From contig WHUX01000011.1 in assembly GCA_015179025.1 (NCBI GenBank), forward strand, positions 1 to 64,000: DNA of 64,000 bases, read 5' to 3'. The DNA is from Terfezia claveryi. Taxonomy: Eukaryota; Ascomycota; Pezizomycetes; Pezizales; Pezizaceae. The position numbers were made by a program, and so were the translations under genes. The notes beneath the pieces are model-generated. The model worked only from the letters and a program-made list of their open reading frames with translations. It was not told the origin of the DNA and did not search any database. This document shows, in pieces, positions 51,201-62,673 of this stretch (within the stretch, counting starts at the first letter, position 1; each line of letters opens with the position of its first letter).

Positions 51201-53092
51201 ACGGGCTTGGCATGTAAATGTGCAGTTTTTGTCCTCTACAATTGCACAATGTGTTAATAACAACCTTGATACTTTCCTTCAATAATAAGATATTACCTAC
51301 CTTATTCGCATTCGGCCCTCCCCTCAACGCCGTAACCCCTAACGGAGTCGGCTGCGCATCTCTCAGCGGCGGCTCGGGCGCATTCGGCTGCCCCCGTTTC
51401 TTTTTGGGCTCCTTGACCCCACTTGGCGGTGGCGCAAAGTTTCCCACTGGAGGCAACCTCGAGCTCCCCGCACCCCCCGGGCCACCCATAGGACCATTTC
51501 CCATCGCTACTGCTCCCGCTGCAGCCCTCGCAGCAGCCTGCTGCTTCGCCTGCGCCTGCGCTGCTGGTTCTGGCAAAAACTGCTTAAAGTCTTCCAATAA
51601 ATCCGGCGCAGAGCTAAACAGCTGGGTAACCTGCGAGTACACGTCCTGGATTGGCTTAGACTCCCTCTGATATGTCTGCAAAATCTCCAGGAAGTTCTTG
51701 TAGATCTCCGGCTGCTGCGAGAACCGGTTCTTGATCTTGTTGACGTAGCTAATAGCATGATTAAACTCAACGGGTGTCTTCCCAGTTTTTGGTTCTATTC
51801 CACCTGGCCCACCGGGACCAAGGGAAGAGGGACCTGATCTTCCATTTCCGTTCGTAGCTGCTGCCGCATTCTGAAGTTGGCTTGCTCCCGCCACTGCAGC
51901 TTGTTGTGCAGCCTGAGCAGCATGTGCCTCGGCTACCTGGCGTTCCTCGTATAACCTTTGCTGTTGTAAATGTCTCGCAGAAAGTGGCTCTGGTTGCTGA
52001 ACAGGTGCAGGACCGCCCGCATACCTTGGACCGTACATTCCTTCATTCCCCCATGGTCGCCCTTGCTGCTCGAAAAATCTTGCATGTGCCATCCCCTGCT
52101 CGCGCGCAATCATCGCTCCCAAAGGCGGTCCCTGTCCCACGGTCGCTTGTGTAATTCCTTGAGGTGTAGTAACGCGAATGGAGGTATCCCTGGGATCATC
52201 AGAGCACTCAATAACGTATCCAGGAGGCAGAAAGGTATTAAAACCACGTATTAAATCCGGATGTCCGGAAAACAGGGAGGAGACCCTTTCAATAACGCCG
52301 GGTGTGTCAATCCTGTCCAACTGTTAGCTATGCAGATCGCTGAATCAAGCCAAATATGATCGCTGTGTATCCTCGCACTACAGCGGACCAGCTAAAAACA
52401 GGGAATCTTAAACTTACGCTTGGCTCTTGAAGTCCTTCATGATGTCTAAAAACTTATTGTAAACATCGGGTTGGTCCGCAAATTGCAGCTTGACCTGATC
52501 GAGATAGGAAAGCGCATCCTTTACATTAAGAGGTCTGTAAGTACCATGCATACCAGAAAATTGTCCTGCAGCCGCAGCCGCAGCCGCAGCTGCTGTCATC
52601 TCTGCCGCTACCGCACCTGGAAACAGTGGGCCATCATCATAGGGATGATGTGCAGAGAGCGATGACAAGCTAGCCGCAGCTGCGCAACTACCGGAGGGGG
52701 GTTTAGAGATATTAGGTGAATGAGAAAGGTGTCCCACATTCAGAATCGGACCACCAGGTCCATTGACCGATGCCTGAGCGGCCTGTTGCTGCTGAGCGTT
52801 GGTAATTATAGGAGAATGCTGCAGAGGAGCAGAGAGATTCTGTGAACCATTCTGAGGATTCAGGGCAGAAAGCATATGCGGCCCTGTCGTTTGTGGAGGT
52901 GGAGGAGGTGGTGGGGGTGGTGGGGGTGGCGGTGGACCATTTTGCTGAGGAGGCATGGGCCCTTGGGAAATACCTCCTGGTGGCATCCCCATGGGCTGAC
53001 CGCTTCCGGGCTGTGGCATGCCAGTATGAGGCGGGGGACCTTGAGGCGGGCCTTGAGGTTGCGCCTGAGGCTGCTGAGGATGCTGCTGCTGC

Positions 53093-53123
<31 letters not shown>

Positions 53124-53600
53124 GCTGTAGTGGCGGTGGCGGTGGTGGTGGTGGGAGGGGTGGACCACCGGCGGTTTGCTGTGATGGAGCAGTGCCGTGA
53201 CCGGGTGCTCCCTGCTGCATGCCTGGAAGTGGAGCATATGAAGGGTGAGATGGCTGGGACATTCCAGGCGGAGGAAGCTGATGTTGCTGAGATGCATAGA
53301 ACGGTGCTATACACATCAGTCAGAAACGTTCCCACCAGTTACAACACCTTCAATCTAGCAAAATAAAGTCCATGCAGTGTGCTTGAGACCGTATACGAGA
53401 CGGGGTGTCAACTTACGGCCACCTGAAGCCATTCCAGGGTGTGGTAGAGCCGACACCGGGGGCTGTCCTGGTCTGCAACCAACAAAAATCACGTTAGTAA
53501 CCGACCCACCGCCGCCCACAAACCCAGAGAGCATCAACTCACGGATAGGGCATAGGCCTATGTTGCTGCCCAGAGGGTGCTTGTGGAGATGGTCCCCCAG

Positions 53601-53631
<31 letters not shown>

Positions 53632-53721
53632 TTGTGGATCCATCGACTGAGGAGGCGGGGGCCCTGGATGCTGAGGGCCAGGGCCTGGAGGGGGTGGATG
53701 CCAACTTTCTTTATTCGACAT
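48206..53721 (-). CDS. SIN3: Sin3 transcriptional corepressor
   Basis: Seven exons (53721-53543, 53472-53417, 53306-52418, 52312-51301, 51235-50822, 50757-49021, 48958-48206) total 5040 nt, 1679 residues. The N-terminus is Pro/Gln-rich with polyglutamine in exons 1 and 3. PAH1 (about 333-410: [20 protein letters not shown] then [20 protein letters not shown]), PAH2 (about 556-625: [20 protein letters not shown]) and PAH3 (about 750-820: [21 protein letters not shown]) are amphipathic helix bundles that bind repressors. The HDAC-interaction domain starts at about 850 ([16 protein letters not shown] then [22 protein letters not shown]). The C-terminal Sin3 domain follows; it scaffolds the Rpd3-type histone deacetylase complex in the nucleus. 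PAH1 is split by an intron whose correct acceptor is TTGGACAG at 52313; the nearer AACAG would break the frame. Confidence 0.95.
53071..53151 (-). repeat. Trinucleotide repeat coding polyglutamine in SIN3
   Basis: CAG/CAA codons on the minus strand give an almost unbroken Gln tract of about 20 residues flanked by Pro runs. A second (CAG)n tract of about 11 codons lies at 53602-53637 in exon 1. Interruption by CAA codons suggests moderate stability. Confidence 0.85.
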
Positions 53722-55514
53722 TTGTCTATGTATTTCCTTCTTCTTCACCTAGAACTGCAGGGAAGTAGAGTATTAGCATGGCTATCGCACAAGGCCTGAG
53801 CATACGCGGCGCAAGCCCACGGGAGACGTCGCCGAACCTTAATAAAACGCAGGCAAATCTGAACAGGCGCAAGCGTGCTGCGCTCGCCAGAAACCGTTGC
53901 AGGCAACTGTCGTAATCTTTTGCTCTCTTTGTCTATATCCGTACAGAGGAGAGGAGGAAAGGGATGCGTGATGGAGGAGAGAGGAGGCGGTGCGAGGAAA
54001 GAGGAAGTAGTACGGTAGTTGCTGAGGATGAAAATGTTGCTGTTGTTTGCCTGCTTGCCCTTACCCAGCGCAGAGGAGGATCGACGCAGAGGGCTGCGAT
54101 GGACGGCTTTGCGCGTCGGGATGCAGTCAATAGAATGGGCCACCTCAAAGAGGGTTTTCGTTTTCTCGTCCTCGCCGACTGTGGCTATGAAGCCTTCGCA
54201 GATCGCAGAAGGGAGGAGGATGGCCCAACGGGCAATGCAGTAGAGCGTAAAGAGCCTCCTCGCTCCAAAAAGAACGCAACAAGCGGCCAGAGCTCAAGTC
54301 CAGATGCTGCGTTTTCGATAGTGTCCCTCGTGCCTGCTGGAGCGTTGAGCGTGAGAGTGTGAGGACTGCTGTTGTGTGTGGTATGTGTGTGGTATGGAGG
54401 AGAGAGAGGGGGGGGGGAGGGTGGGAGGAGGGAAGTGGAGGAGAGGCGGCGAACAGGAACGGGATGCGGACAGAACAGAGAACGAGCTAGACAGGCGGAA
54501 AGGGCCGGGTTAGTGTCGCCCCACGACAGGTTGATCCAAATATGCAGCGCAACGGTACGCAAAGCGGTTGCATACGGGCAGGCTGCATAGCAAACATATG
54601 CGATTTCCTTTTTCTTTTCTTTTCTTTTTCTTTTCTTTTTTTTCTTTCTTTCTTTTTGCCCACAGCAGTTGCAAACCGTTCCAATGTTCCCACCGTCTCA
54701 TAATCCTATCATGACATTATGGAATATGCATATGGATATAAATGATGATGACGACGATGATGAAAAGGGAAAAAAAAAAAAGAGAAAAAGACCGAGAATA
54801 AAAACAATACCTTCTGTACCCCTCCCCTGTACCCCCCCGCGTGCTCTGCATAATATGTATATCATACATCACAACCCCTTTGCGTGTGAGGCCGATTAAC
54901 CCTGTCAACTAATATCGTTTTCCAGCGGAATACATGGATGGATAGGTAGCAATCTTATGTATGTAGTACTCTACAGTTACCCAGGGATCTCATATATCGG
55001 GAATTGAGCCCTGACTTATACATATATATACGCCGAAGAACCAAAGTCGTCACTTACAAGTAGGGTACATACATAGCTGGCAAAGAGATTCGTGATATCA
55101 GCGAGGAGGAGGAGGAGGAGGAGCAGGAGGACGAGAATATTGCATATTCATGCCTACATACCCTTTGCAAGAGATATGTACAGTACAAAACTGCTTCCCA
55201 AAATTAGGCACGGTGATGTACGGGGGCAATTGTTCTACTTTCTATATAGCATGATAACTCATGGCAAAAGAGACGAGCAAAGAGAAGAAGAAGGCAAGTA
55301 GGTAAATGTAATAAAAAAGTGTGCGTAAGAAAAAGAACGAAAAGAAAGGAAAAAGGGAAAAAAGGAAAAAAATAAAAATAAAGACCCAGTTACTATATAT
55401 ACATATGAAGTAAAAATAGGAGGTGCAAGGTATCGGGAGGGAAGGGTATGGCAATAATATATTGTATGTAGAAGGTATAACAAGTACGGACTAAAAGAAT
55501 TTCGTCCCATTGAA
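53722..55514. other. Intergenic: SIN3 upstream and OPA3-like downstream region
   Basis: Upstream of SIN3 the DNA is GC-richer with overlapping frames on both strands to about 54560 but no domain; a long leader or promoter is likely. Pyrimidine tracts (CTTTT)n lie at 54606-54657, a GAT/GAC microsatellite at 54743-54761 and (GAG)n at 55103-55130. No gene is supported. Confidence 0.45.
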
Positions 55515-55547
55515 TTGGGGGTAGCATAACTTGCAGAGGAAATTACA

Positions 55548-56577
55548 TTACGCCGCCGCCACACCCTTCATCAACCCCACTCCCTGCCCCCCCCGCCCCT
55601 CCTCCTCCTCCTCCCCCTCCCCCCCCTGCCTTTGCCTTAGCCACTTCCCCGGCCACCACCTCCTCCACCAGCTAACCTTCTCCCCCCTCTCCCACAGCGG
55701 CACGACCTCCACTCCCTCCTTCGGCCTAGGCCCCTTCCCCCCCCTCAACCGCCACACCTCATCCTCCAGGATCGCCATGCGGGCCTCATCCTGCCTCGTG
55801 TGCTCCTCGAGCCTCTCTAGCCGCTCCGTAACGATATCCTGCCGGTTTGTCTCTTTTCGCCGCGAGCGCAGCGACTCGAAGAGGATGAGGGAGCCGGCGA
55901 CCGCAAAAAGAAAAAACTCGCTGATGAAGGCCGCACCACGGTCGATGGCTTTGGTTTCGGAAAGGGGGCGGATGTGGTACGTCCGGCCGTTGACGGTGTA
56001 GGTTGTTGTTGGGTGGATTTCTGCTGCTGCGGTGGGTTTTGGCGTGCTGGCAGTGGCGTCTATGATTGCTGGGGAGGAGGTGGGCGAGGGGGGGGTTGTG
56101 CTTGTTGTCGAGGTGGCGGATGTAGATGTAGATGTAGGTATAGAATGGGTTGTGTGTGTTGACGCTGCGGCCTTGCTCTTTGCCGCGGCTTTTGCAGCCT
56201 TCTCGGCAGCCTCAAGCCGCTCGATGGTTGCCGCGTCCCGGAGCAGGCCCAGGCGCAGACGCATATCCGTGCGGTGGAGGGACTGGGCGAGGCGGATGCA
56301 TATTCGGCGGAACGTGGGGTGGTCGCGTGCTTGGGCTTTTATAGCGGTCTGAGGAGATCAGTCAGCCTGGGGGTGATTTTTCCAGTGGCATTTGACGAGC
56401 AGAGTCAGGTATCCGTATCTCTCGGACTGGGTGGGTGCGGGGAGGAGCTGATGTTGTTTGAAAGAGGAGAAGGAGGAAGAGGGGGGGGGGGTTGTGCAGT
56501 GGATGTATACTCACAGCGATTGGCTTCGATATTGTCCTGATGACCAACGACCCGAGCTTTAGGCCGACGGTTGACAT
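55548..56577 (-). CDS. OPA3-like mitochondrial protein
   Basis: Two exons (56577-56515, 56348-55548) give 287 residues. The N-terminus LKLGSLVIRTISKPIA resembles the OPA3 mitochondrial leader, followed by KAQARDHPTFRRICIRLAQSLHR and MRLRLGL, matching the conserved OPA3 block that in animals reads KPLA...ARR...HW..MR. A disordered Ala/Ser/Thr insert (about 60-110) precedes LSETKAIDRGAAFISEFFLFAVAGSLILFES, the C-terminal membrane-associated segment. A predicted coiled coil (VTERLERLEEHTRQDEARMAILEDEV) follows, then a Trp/Arg-rich and Glu-rich tail. OPA3 proteins sit at mitochondrial membranes and affect morphology and lipid handling; the exact role in fungi is unknown. The 166-bp intron is GTGAGT...CCTCAG. 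Confidence 0.85.
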
Positions 56578-57756
56578 TGGGCGGTGATGGCTGCGGGGTT
56601 GTGGATGGAGGTTGGGGGCGTGGGGGCGGGGAGTTGTCTGTCTGGAACTGGGGGACAGATCATGGTAGAATTATATATATCCATATCATATATACATATA
56701 TATGTTATTACTTTCTTGGTATCGCTAGATAAGATGAAATTAGATAAGATAAGATAAGATGAGATAAGATAAGATTGTTGCATTTGAAGCTAACGTTGAT
56801 TAGATTAGATTATACATATTCCTGGAGTACAAGATTATTACCGGCATTAATTGCTAGCATTCCCGAGACCACCACTGTATTACAGATGACCTTTGCCTAC
56901 TCCGCTGCATTAGATGTCGGACGCTGCTCAATTCGAATTGCTGTTATAATACTAAGTATGCTATAACTATATATACAGTACACGTATTCATAATTCACGT
57001 GTGCACTGCATTAAGTACGTACCGGTATCGTATGCAGCAGCAACTCTGCATGCGCCAAGCGCCAAGCGAACCCTACATGGCCCGCGTTGCCCGGCCAACC
57101 CGCGGCGCTCTATGTTCCATAAACAAAAAAACACTCGCTTGGCCGTCCAGAAAACAACGTGAGCAAGCAAGCAAAACAACGAACTGTGCTCTACATACTG
57201 TAGATACGCTCACCATCTCTCGCCACAACGCAAAACAACAGCAATACATCCTCCTCCTCCTGGCAAGCCATCGTTTGGACTGTCCTATACAAGCTTGCAA
57301 GTGGAACACGCATCGCATCGCATCGCATCACATCACACTTCACATCACAGCATCATCACATCGCCATAGCAGTACGGGATACTCAACTTGCCATATATAC
57401 CGGCCATTACCCACCCAGACATCGCGAAAGAGGGTTTATACTATACTGCTGCCACCTCTGTCTTGCCTTCAAACGGCCAGACTGCGTCTCTGCTGGATCC
57501 AGAGACTCGGGGAAGGAAGGCGCCCATTGAGTAAGTGGTGAGCAAGAAGATACATCCTCAACCACAATCCAATCACACATATACACATACATATACTTAC
57601 ACACACGCACGACAGCATCAACACCCACATCACATCACATCACATCACATCGCATCACATCACATCACCGATACCCCTGACCACAGTTTACAGACACACC
57701 ACAATCGTCAATTACTCCCCTCCTGCAACACGGGCAACCCCACACCCCTCCCCACA
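56578..57756. other. Divergent intergenic region with short repeats
   Basis: This is the shared upstream region of the OPA3-like gene and the Polo kinase. It holds (AGATA)n repeats at 56731-56775 and (CATCA)n/(CATCG)n repeats at 57312-57350 and 57629-57668. The second CATCA block lies within 130 bp of the kinase start and is probably in its leader. No gene is supported. Confidence 0.55.
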
Positions 57757-60700
57757 ATGGCCATCACCGCCGCCCTCTCCCCCCTGGATATCAACCTCCC
57801 CCACCCCCTGCCAGGCTCCTCCTCCCGCCGCCTCGGCGACGGCAAACAACCCCCCGCGCCCCCGTTCCCCGCCGGCAATCCGACTACCACCTCATCCAAA
57901 ACCTGCGCGCCGTCCCCCCCTCCGCCCTCCCTTCCAAACCCACCAGCAGCTCCTCCACCACAAACAGCACCATCACAGCCTCCAGTACCACAGCCTCCCC
58001 CCACCCCCGCAAATCCCGCCCTCTGCACCCCCCCCTCTCTCCCCCCCAGCCAGCCATAAAACCCAAAACCCCGCACAAGCCGCTCCACAAAAAATACCTC
58101 TGCGCAACTCCCCCCGTGTTCCTGCGCAACAAGAGGCGCAACCTCACGTACGACCGGGGCCGGCAGCTCGGCGAGGGCGGCTTCGCGCGGTGCTTCCTCG
58201 TGCAAAACAAGGAAGGGAAGCTCTTTGCGGCAAAGACTGTGGCAAAGCAAAGCCTCACTAATCCAAGAATGAGGCAGAAGTTTTTTGGGGAAATTCACGT
58301 CCAGAAGATGATGCGTCATCCGAATGTCGTCAGGTTTAATGAGTGCTTTGAGGATGAGAATAATATTTATTTAATTCTGGAACTGTGTCCAAACAAGGTG
58401 TGCCAATCCCGTACATGTATACACATTGATATATAAAATAAAAAGCATCTTGCTAACAGCATCTAACTGGCAAAAAAATACAGTCACTCGTCGAAATGCT
58501 CCGCCGCCGCAGTCACCTCACCGAGCCCGAGGCCCGTCATATTACGCTGCAGCTCCTCGGCGCCCTAAAATACATGCACCATACCAAGCACGTCATCCAC
58601 CGGGACCTTAAACTCGGCAACATCTTCCTCGACTCATACATGAACGTCAAAATCGGGGACTTTGGCCTTGCGGCGCTCCTCGTCAGCAGTTCGGACCGCA
58701 AAACCACAATGTGCGGCACGCCAAACTATATTGCACCGGAGGTGTTGTATGGCAGCAAATCTTGTGGCGGGGACGGGAGCGGCCACAGCTTCGAAGTGGA
58801 TCTATGGAGTATGGGTGTGATTATCTATGCACTGCTGGTGGGGAAGCCGCCGTTCCAGGCAAAGGAGGTGGAGGAGATTTATCGGAATATCAAAGCGTGC
58901 AAGGTGGGCTTTCCCGAGGATTGTAGGGTTAGTGGGGGCGCGAAGGCGTTGGTCAAGAGTTTGTTGCATACGGACCCGGAGAGGAGGCCCGGGATTGATA
59001 GCATCGTGGAGCATCCGTGGTTTAGGCAGGGCTGGTTTCCGAGGACGATCCCCGAGACGGCGTTGGTCAAGGAGCCGGTTTGGAGGAGTAGTAGGGGGGA
59101 GTTGGTCCCTGCAGAAGGGGGTTGCTGAGTGAGAGCCTGAGGAGGGAGAGTAGGAGGAATTACTGGGATGTGGCGAGGAAGGCGGGGGTGGGGGTGGATG
59201 AGAGTGGGGTTGAGTTTCCGTGTGTGGGGGATAAGGAGGGGGAGGAGGAGGTTTCGGGGCCGGCTGTGGTGAGGATTGTGGAGGCGCCGGCGGTGGAGGT
59301 ACAGGTTGAAGCCACGCCTCCGGTACCAGCACCAGTACCAGCACCAGCACCAGCGCAGCAGCAGCAGTCTGCTAAACGGACGAAACAAGTCGCAGAAGCG
59401 GCCGCGGCTGCGGAGAAAGCTCGGAGGAGAGAGGAGAAGGATGCGGCGGCAGCGCGGGCCGTAGCTCAGGTCATTGAAGACGCGAGACAGCAGCAGAAAC
59501 TGCAAAAGGAGAACAAGATTGTCAGCTCCAAGAAGGAATATTTACTACCCGAGAGCTTGAGTCCTAGAGATGGACGAGCAAGGATGCGCGGAACGGCGCT
59601 GCTCAGGAATGCGGCGGTGAATATTGCTGCTAATGCGCCAAAGAGGCCGAGTGGGCTGGGGCCGAATAGGACCGCGAAGAGGGAGGTGGTGGTAATTGAG
59701 GATGATGAGGAAGCGGAGGATGAAGAGGCAGTGGAGGAGGTGGTTGTGGAAGAGCCGGTGAAGAAGGGGAGGGGCGTTCGGCGGGGTAAGGGGAAGGAGA
59801 AGGAGAATGAGAAGGAGAATGAGAAGGGGAAGGAGGAGGCAGCACCAGCTGCAATGGGTGCGCCGAGGAGGCCGAGGAGGGCTGCGACGGCGGCGGCGGG
59901 GAGGACGGGGACGGTGGGGACGGTGGGGACGGCAGAGCCAAAGGCCGTGAAGCCGGATGTGCATGAGAAGGCCGCGGCGCCGGTGAGGAGGAGGGTGGGG
60001 AGGACTCTGGCTGCTACGGCGGCGGATGCGAGGCTCGCTGAGCGCGATCGTGAAAAGGAGGAGAAGGAGCGTGAGCGGGAAAGGGAGAAGGAGCGCGCAA
60101 GAGGACGAGAAAGAGAAAGAGAAAGGGATAGGGAAAGGGAAAAGGGCCTCCTCCTGCTCCTCCGCCAACAAGAAGAAGCCGAGGAGCTCGCCCGCGCCAA
60201 CGCAGACGCCGAAGCCGACATCGCCGAAGCCGCCCGCCTCGCCGCAGAGCGAGAGGCCCTCGCGCGCGAAAGAGAGGCGCGCATACTCGCCCGCCAGCAA
60301 GCCCGCGACCGCCGCGAGGCCGACCGCCAGGCCGAGCGCGCCGCCCGCGCGGCTACCCGCGCGGAGGAGGAGGAGAAGGAGAAGGCGAAAGCCGCAGAGA
60401 AAGCCCAGGCACAAGCCAAAGCCGCCATGCCCCCTCCCCCAACCGCCCTCCCTCTGCGGCCATCCCGCCGCGCAGCAGCAGTATCGAGGCCGACCTCCGC
60501 CGCATCAGCAAGCCATATCTCTGCCAGCTCCACCGCTGCATCTTCGTCTTCCTCGAACGCAATGGACCCGTTCCCCACGGCGCCAAATCTCTCGCTGGCA
60601 ATAGGCGTCCCAATCCAGAATACATCCACGTCCTCAATCCTTGACTCGCTCCACTCGCACATCACATTCCTCACTACCGCGCTCACTACGCTCGCCGGCC

Positions 60701-61725
60701 CCACCGCGTCCTCTGCAAAAGCAAAAGAGGAGATCCGCCAGTGGCGCAGTGGCGCAAGGAATAAAAGCGTGTTTATTACAAAGTGGGTGGATTATACGAA
60801 CAAATTCGGCATTGGATATGTCCTGACGGACGGGACTGTCGGGGTTATGTTTAATGACAACTCTGGGATTGTTTGCGAGGGGTTACCGTCCGCAGCTACA
60901 TCCGCAGCATCCACAGGAGCAGCAGGGGAAGCATGGTACCTAACCCAAGGCTACGCTCCACACACACCCCGGCGCACCACCCCCGGCGGCACTCCCCCGG
61001 GAGGCCTTGAAGCCGTCTACAAGAAATACACAACGCACATGCCGACGCTCCTGCGGGAACGCTCCGCCGTCTCCGGCGCCTCAGCGGCGCGGTACGCGGG
61101 GCGGCTGAAGCTGCCCGCGGACTTTGAGATTACGCGGATGGGCGGCGGGCTAGTCGTGAACAAAGTTGGGATGTGGAGACGGTTTGGCGCGTTTATGAGG
61201 GATAATCTGGAGGGAGGGGAGGAGTTTGTCTTCACCCCCCATAGTAGCGGAGCAGGGTTTGGCGAAACAAGAGAGATTGTGTTTGTGACAAACTATGCGC
61301 GCATGAGGGACGGCGCGGTCTTTAGGTTCAGTACCGGCGCGGTACAGCTCGTCAGTGTGGACCATACAAAGATTGTGCTTGAGCAAGGCGCGGGGGTCGT
61401 GAAGTTTCTGGGCAGGAAAGGAAAGATATGGGTCTTGGGGACGGAGGAGGTGAGGCAGGTTGTTGCGGCGGCTTCCTCGAGTAGTATACCGGAGGGGGGC
61501 GGGCAGCTGAGGCGGGAGGAGATCAGGGAGTTGAGGGAGGAGGGGCTAGAGGGGAGATTGGCGTTCTTGAGGGGCTTTTTGAGGGGCTGGTGGAGAGAGG
61601 GGAGGGTCCCTGGGGTGAGGAGGAGGGTGGGCCAGGGTGGGGGGGTTAGGGAGGAGGGTGAGAGGGCTGCGAAGGAGGAGGTGGTGGTGCTGGGGGAGGT
61701 AGAGCCGGGTGCTGAGGTGAGGTAG
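57757..61725 (+). CDS. Polo-like kinase with long charged linker (frame broken twice)
   Basis: The model runs from ATG at 57757 with one intron (58398-58483, GTGTGC...ATACAG) and two frame breaks, near 57850-57855 (C6) and 59117-59121 (G5). If each lacks one base the total is 3885 nt, 1294 residues. The kinase domain (about 130-395) has [33 protein letters not shown], and T-loop [15 protein letters not shown]. The polo-box domain is at about 975-1200: PB1 has [20 protein letters not shown] with the phosphopeptide-contact Trp, and PB2 has VDHTKIVL with the His-x-Lys pincer. Between them lies a roughly 500-residue Ala/Arg/Glu/Lys-rich low-complexity linker, far longer than in yeast Cdc5 or animal Plk1. 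Polo kinases act at spindle poles, kinetochores and mitotic exit. The linker region is very GC-rich. Whether the breaks are assembly errors, mutations or splicing is unresolved. Confidence 0.85.
59750..60420 (+). repeat. Low-complexity (RE/KE)n coding repeat in the kinase linker
   Basis: Tandem GAGAAG/GAGCGT/GAAAGG-type codons produce long Arg-Glu and Lys-Glu alternations (for example 60050-60145), followed by Ala/Arg/Glu-rich helix. The plus strand is purine-rich, so antisense frames here are artefacts. Confidence 0.7.
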
Positions 61726-62673
61726 AGGATACCCGTGTCTTCTGTTGTATGTGTTTGTGGCTGTGTCTGTCTGTGTCTGTGTCTGTGTCTGTGTCTCTGT
61801 CTGTCTGTCTGTGTCTGTGTCTGTGTCTGTACTGTCTGTATTCTGTGGTTTTGTGTTTGTTGTCTGTGTTTCTTGTATGTTGTTTGTTGTTTGTTGTTTG
61901 TGTTTGTGGGCTTTTTTTTTTTTTTTTTTTTCTTCAATTTGCATAAATAACGTTTGCATTGCATTGCATTGTATGTGTATTGTATTGTTTGTTTGTTTGT
62001 TTTTGTTTGTTTTTTTTGTTTTAAGAAAAAAAAATTATGCTGTTTACTACATAGTATAGTACGGATAAAAACAGGTAACTACCTACTGTACTTAATCACA
62101 CTATCAATCAATTGACAGAATAAATAATTCAATAAATAAATAATAAAAAATATATATAACTCTAGTTTTTACCCTGAAACTTTCAAAAAAAGAAATATGT
62201 AACATAAATCTAACAGGTCGCCGGGTATCTACAGTAATTGGGGAGTAACATATGTACGGCGGGCACGGCTCACTGCGTCACGGAACCACACCACAGACAA
62301 GTTATACAAGTACTGCAACACATCAAGTCAAATCCGCTTAAAATTGCAAACATTAACCACTACCCACACAGCCAAATAACCAACCTTGCCAGATCACCGA
62401 GGCAATAAATATATGTACAAAAAAAAAAAAATCATTGGTATATGGCTGTGGCTCTTTTCCCACACATAAAAATAATATGATGAAATGGTACACTGCCCGG
62501 TGAGAAGAGAAGAGGTAAATAAACTCAAAAAATAAAAGAGAAAAGAATATAAGCAGTCTCAAAAAAAGGATAGCTTTGCAGTGCAGGAGATGATAAGGAA
62601 AAAAGCCCATATGCAAGGTAATATAACATAGACCCTATAATGTCGAAAGTGGTAAGCTTTCAATCTGTTATTT
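61726..62673. other. Convergent intergenic spacer with (TGTCTG)n microsatellite
   Basis: A TGTCTG/TGTGTC simple repeat covers about 61762-61835, followed by TGTTTG repeats and a T run at 61912-61931. The remainder to 62673 is AT-rich, 3' flank of the transporter gene. No gene is supported. Confidence 0.6.

Noticed and set aside
52860..53297. Alternative frames with poly-Asn, poly-Thr or poly-Leu over the SIN3 repeats
   Set aside because: Shadow frames of the CAG/CAA repeat within a well-supported exon.
53745..54562. Overlapping frames upstream of SIN3
   Set aside because: Frames on both strands of similar length in GC-rich DNA without domains, more consistent with promoter/leader sequence.
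59466..60704. Long antisense Ser/Ala-rich and Pro-rich frames opposite the Polo kinase linker
   Set aside because: They mirror purine-rich GC-rich codons of the sense gene; repetitive composition without motifs.
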